Assembly: GCF_003610785.1 (NCBI RefSeq)
Contig: NZ_RAQQ01000010.1
Span: forward strand, 124,001-188,000
DNA: 64,000 nucleotides
Source: Micromonospora globbae
Lineage (GTDB): Bacteria > Actinomycetota > Actinomycetes > Mycobacteriales > Micromonosporaceae
Reading direction: 5' to 3'
The notes under the pieces are model-generated. The model was not told the DNA's origin, ran no database searches, and saw only the letters and a program-made list of their open reading frames with translations. This document shows, in pieces, positions 62,602-64,000 of the stretch (its first letter is position 1; the number at the start of each line of letters is the position of its first letter). The position numbers were made by a program, and so were the translations under genes.

Positions 62602-63366
62602 GTGACGAGACCCAAGGGACCGCACGGCGACGCCGGTGATGGTGGTGACGGCGCCGACGGCGGCGTCCCCCGCCCGCGGGACGGCCACGGCCGACCCACG
62701 GCCACCATCGCCGAGGGTCACGAGGCCATCGCCGACGCGGCGACCAGGGGCCGCCCCGGCGGGGAGTCCGCCCAGCCGCCGCGCAACGACCCGAAGCTGG
62801 GCAAGCACGACGAGCAGACCGTGGCCGAGATCGAGAAGGCCCGCAACCAGATCGCCCCGAAGCTCCAGCAGATGGCCGACGACGCGTGGGACCACGTCGA
62901 CCAGAACAAGGACGCGATCCTCGCGCAGGAGGGCTACCAGCGACGGCGCGAGAAGCTGCTGGAGCGGGGCTACCCGGAGGAGACGGTCGACCTGATCCTG
63001 GAACGGACGGCGCTGGGCACCGAGGCGCACACGCACTTCGCCCGGAGCATCGACGCCGAGGCGCAGAACATGCTGCCCCCGGAGACGGGATTCCGGCTGC
63101 GGACCGAGGTCGGTTACGACGCCCAGGGCGTGGAGACGTCGCGGCAGAAGGACCAGGACTTCCGGCCGGACGTCATCCTCGAGCGCCAGTACGAGGACGC
63201 CGCGACCGGTGACCTCGACTGGGAGGTGGCACACGCCTACGACCTCAAGACCGGCCTGAAGACCGGCATCGAACCGGGCTGGGCCAACAAGGTGCAGGAC
63301 AAGCTCGACCTGGGCCGGCCGCCCGAGGAGATCCGGCCGACGCAGCGGCCGCTGAGCGTAGACTGA
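62602..63366 (+). CDS. Candidate T7SS-delivered toxin with a PD-(D/E)XK-like nuclease C-terminus
   Basis: 254 residues. The first 60 residues are Gly/Asp/Pro-rich and probably disordered. The middle is helical (KLGKHDEQTVAEIEKARNQIAPKLQQMADDAWD). The C-terminal 75 residues hold Pro189-Asp190 in DFRPDVILE and Asp214-Leu215-Lys216 in HAYDLKTG, the spacing and order of a PD-(D/E)XK nuclease core. Position after EspC- and WXG-like genes and before a short unknown gene matches polymorphic toxin/immunity pairs. I do not recognise a named toxin family; toxicity is inference. Confidence 0.55.
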   Translation: MTRPKGPHGDAGDGGDGADGGVPRPRDGHGRPTATIAEGHEAIADAATRGRPGGESAQPPRNDPKLGKHDEQTVAEIEKARNQIAPKLQQMADDAWDHVDQNKDAILAQEGYQRRREKLLERGYPEETVDLILERTALGTEAHTHFARSIDAEAQNMLPPETGFRLRTEVGYDAQGVETSRQKDQDFRPDVILERQYEDAATGDLDWEVAHAYDLKTGLKTGIEPGWANKVQDKLDLGRPPEEIRPTQRPLSVD

Positions 63367-63399
63367 CCGCCGGCGGCCCGCACGTGACGAGAGGTACGC

Positions 63400-64000
63400 A
63401 TGTCCTCTGCTGACAAGGCGCGACGGTGGCGTCAGATCCTGTCCGAGCTGCGGCCCGAGCTGCCCGGCGAGTGGTCCGTCCGGGGCGGCGGCCTCGGCAC
63501 GGTGCTGGTCCGGGAGCCGGTCGACTGGACGGTGGCCTGGATCGGCTACGCCGGTTCCCCCACGCGGCCCGAGGGCTGGGTGTCCGCCGCGGTGCAGCCG
63601 CTCGTCATGCCCTTCACCAGCTGGATCATGACCTACGGCATCCGCATGGACGAGGCCGGATCCGGGCCGCGCACGGTGGACCTGGCATCCGACGCGGCGG
63701 CCGACCAGACGCGGCGGTTCGTGCTGGACGCCGGCCTGGAGAAGATCGACAGCTGGCCGGCCGACCGTCTCGCCCAGGTGGCCGAGCGCGACTACGCCCA
63801 GGAGCCGCGCCGCCGCCGTACCCACTGGCACCAGCTGCCCGGATGGCGGGTCGTCACCGGCGCCGCGTCTCCCGTCGAGCCCGCGACCCAGCTCGCCGAC
63901 CTGTGCCACGAGCGGGCCCGTGGGACGTCCGGCAAGGGCGCCCGCCAGTTGACCGAGCAGGCCGGTTTCTACGAGCGGCTCGCGCAGGCGTGGCACGAGG
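63400..64000 (+). CDS. Unknown protein after the candidate toxin, probable immunity protein; C-terminus outside window
   Basis: At least 200 codons, cut by the right edge. The sequence is hydrophilic with several tryptophans (ARRWRQILSELRPELPGEWSVRGGG, VDWTVAWIGYAG, WIMTYGIRMDEAG) and no signal peptide or membrane helix. I do not recognise the family. The start follows GAGAGG by about 5 nt. Being next to and just downstream of the nuclease-like cargo gene, it fits the usual place of an immunity gene. Confidence 0.6.
   Translation, partial: MSSADKARRWRQILSELRPELPGEWSVRGGGLGTVLVREPVDWTVAWIGYAGSPTRPEGWVSAAVQPLVMPFTSWIMTYGIRMDEAGSGPRTVDLASDAAADQTRRFVLDAGLEKIDSWPADRLAQVAERDYAQEPRRRRTHWHQLPGWRVVTGAASPVEPATQLADLCHERARGTSGKGARQLTEQAGFYERLAQAWHE

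Overview
This is 64 kb of very GC-rich chromosomal DNA with almost no non-coding space, 4-bp ATGA/GTGA stop-start overlaps inside operons, many GTG starts and many GntR/DeoR/TetR/MarR regulators. It looks like a secondary-metabolite-type actinomycete, most likely Micromonosporaceae or a relative (inference from gene content and composition, not tested). No rRNA, tRNA, CRISPR array, transposase, integrase or phage gene was recognised.

Layout. (1) 1-9.2 kb: a carbohydrate locus. A DeoR regulator and a ribose-type sugar-binding lipoprotein (cut by the left edge) face a tightly coupled eight-gene operon: cupin phosphoglucose isomerase, DeoC aldolase, shikimate-dehydrogenase-like enzyme, UlaG-like lactonase, RpiR regulator, FGGY kinase, class II aldolase and D-2-hydroxyacid dehydrogenase. 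I cannot assign the set to a named pathway. (2) 9.2-11.6 kb: a PLP decarboxylase and a DUF1275 membrane protein. (3) 11.6-19.7 kb: a GntR regulator, a gamma-glutamyltransferase without signal peptide and a complete Opp/Dpp-type peptide ABC importer. The same 13-bp motif stands in front of the regulator and of the importer. (4) 20-31.8 kb: mixed single genes: methyltransferase, OFA-type MFS, VOC protein, NYN-LOTUS protein, an IdeR/DtxR-boxed siderophore trio, a MarR-GNAT fusion, an FAD monooxygenase, and a TetR/quinone-oxidoreductase pair with tandem operators.

(5) 31.8-38.2 kb: a small SAP/Rho-N-like protein, a frameshifted kup potassium transporter, a secreted gamma-glutamyltransferase, an alpha/beta hydrolase and an SDR. 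(6) 38.2-50.9 kb: a second peptide-scavenging locus. A nine-gene minus-strand operon (tartrate/isopropylmalate-type dehydrogenase, Opp importer, M20 peptidase, P1/DmpA-NylC-type hydrolase, aldehyde dehydrogenase) diverges from an exported, membrane-anchored paralogue of the same P1 hydrolase. A perfect FadR-type palindrome lies between them and a FadR/GntR regulator follows. (7) 50.9-60.9 kb: an SDR, an AraC regulator and a complete trans-4-hydroxy-L-proline operon (epimerase, three-subunit D-hydroxyproline dehydrogenase, deaminase, ketoglutarate-semialdehyde dehydrogenase, GntR regulator) headed by a prolyl aminopeptidase. (8) 61.1-64 kb: a type VII secretion cargo module (YbaB-like, EspC-like, WXG-like, candidate PD-(D/E)XK nuclease toxin and probable immunity gene), cut by the right edge.

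The unifying theme is scavenging of peptides, collagen-type imino acids, sugars and iron from outside the cell: two peptide importers, two gamma-glutamyltransferases, two P1 hydrolases, M20 and prolyl peptidases and the hydroxyproline pathway lie within 50 kb. The best candidates for something undescribed are the paired P1 hydrolase/importer locus, the unusual sugar operon and the nuclease-like T7SS cargo with its neighbour.
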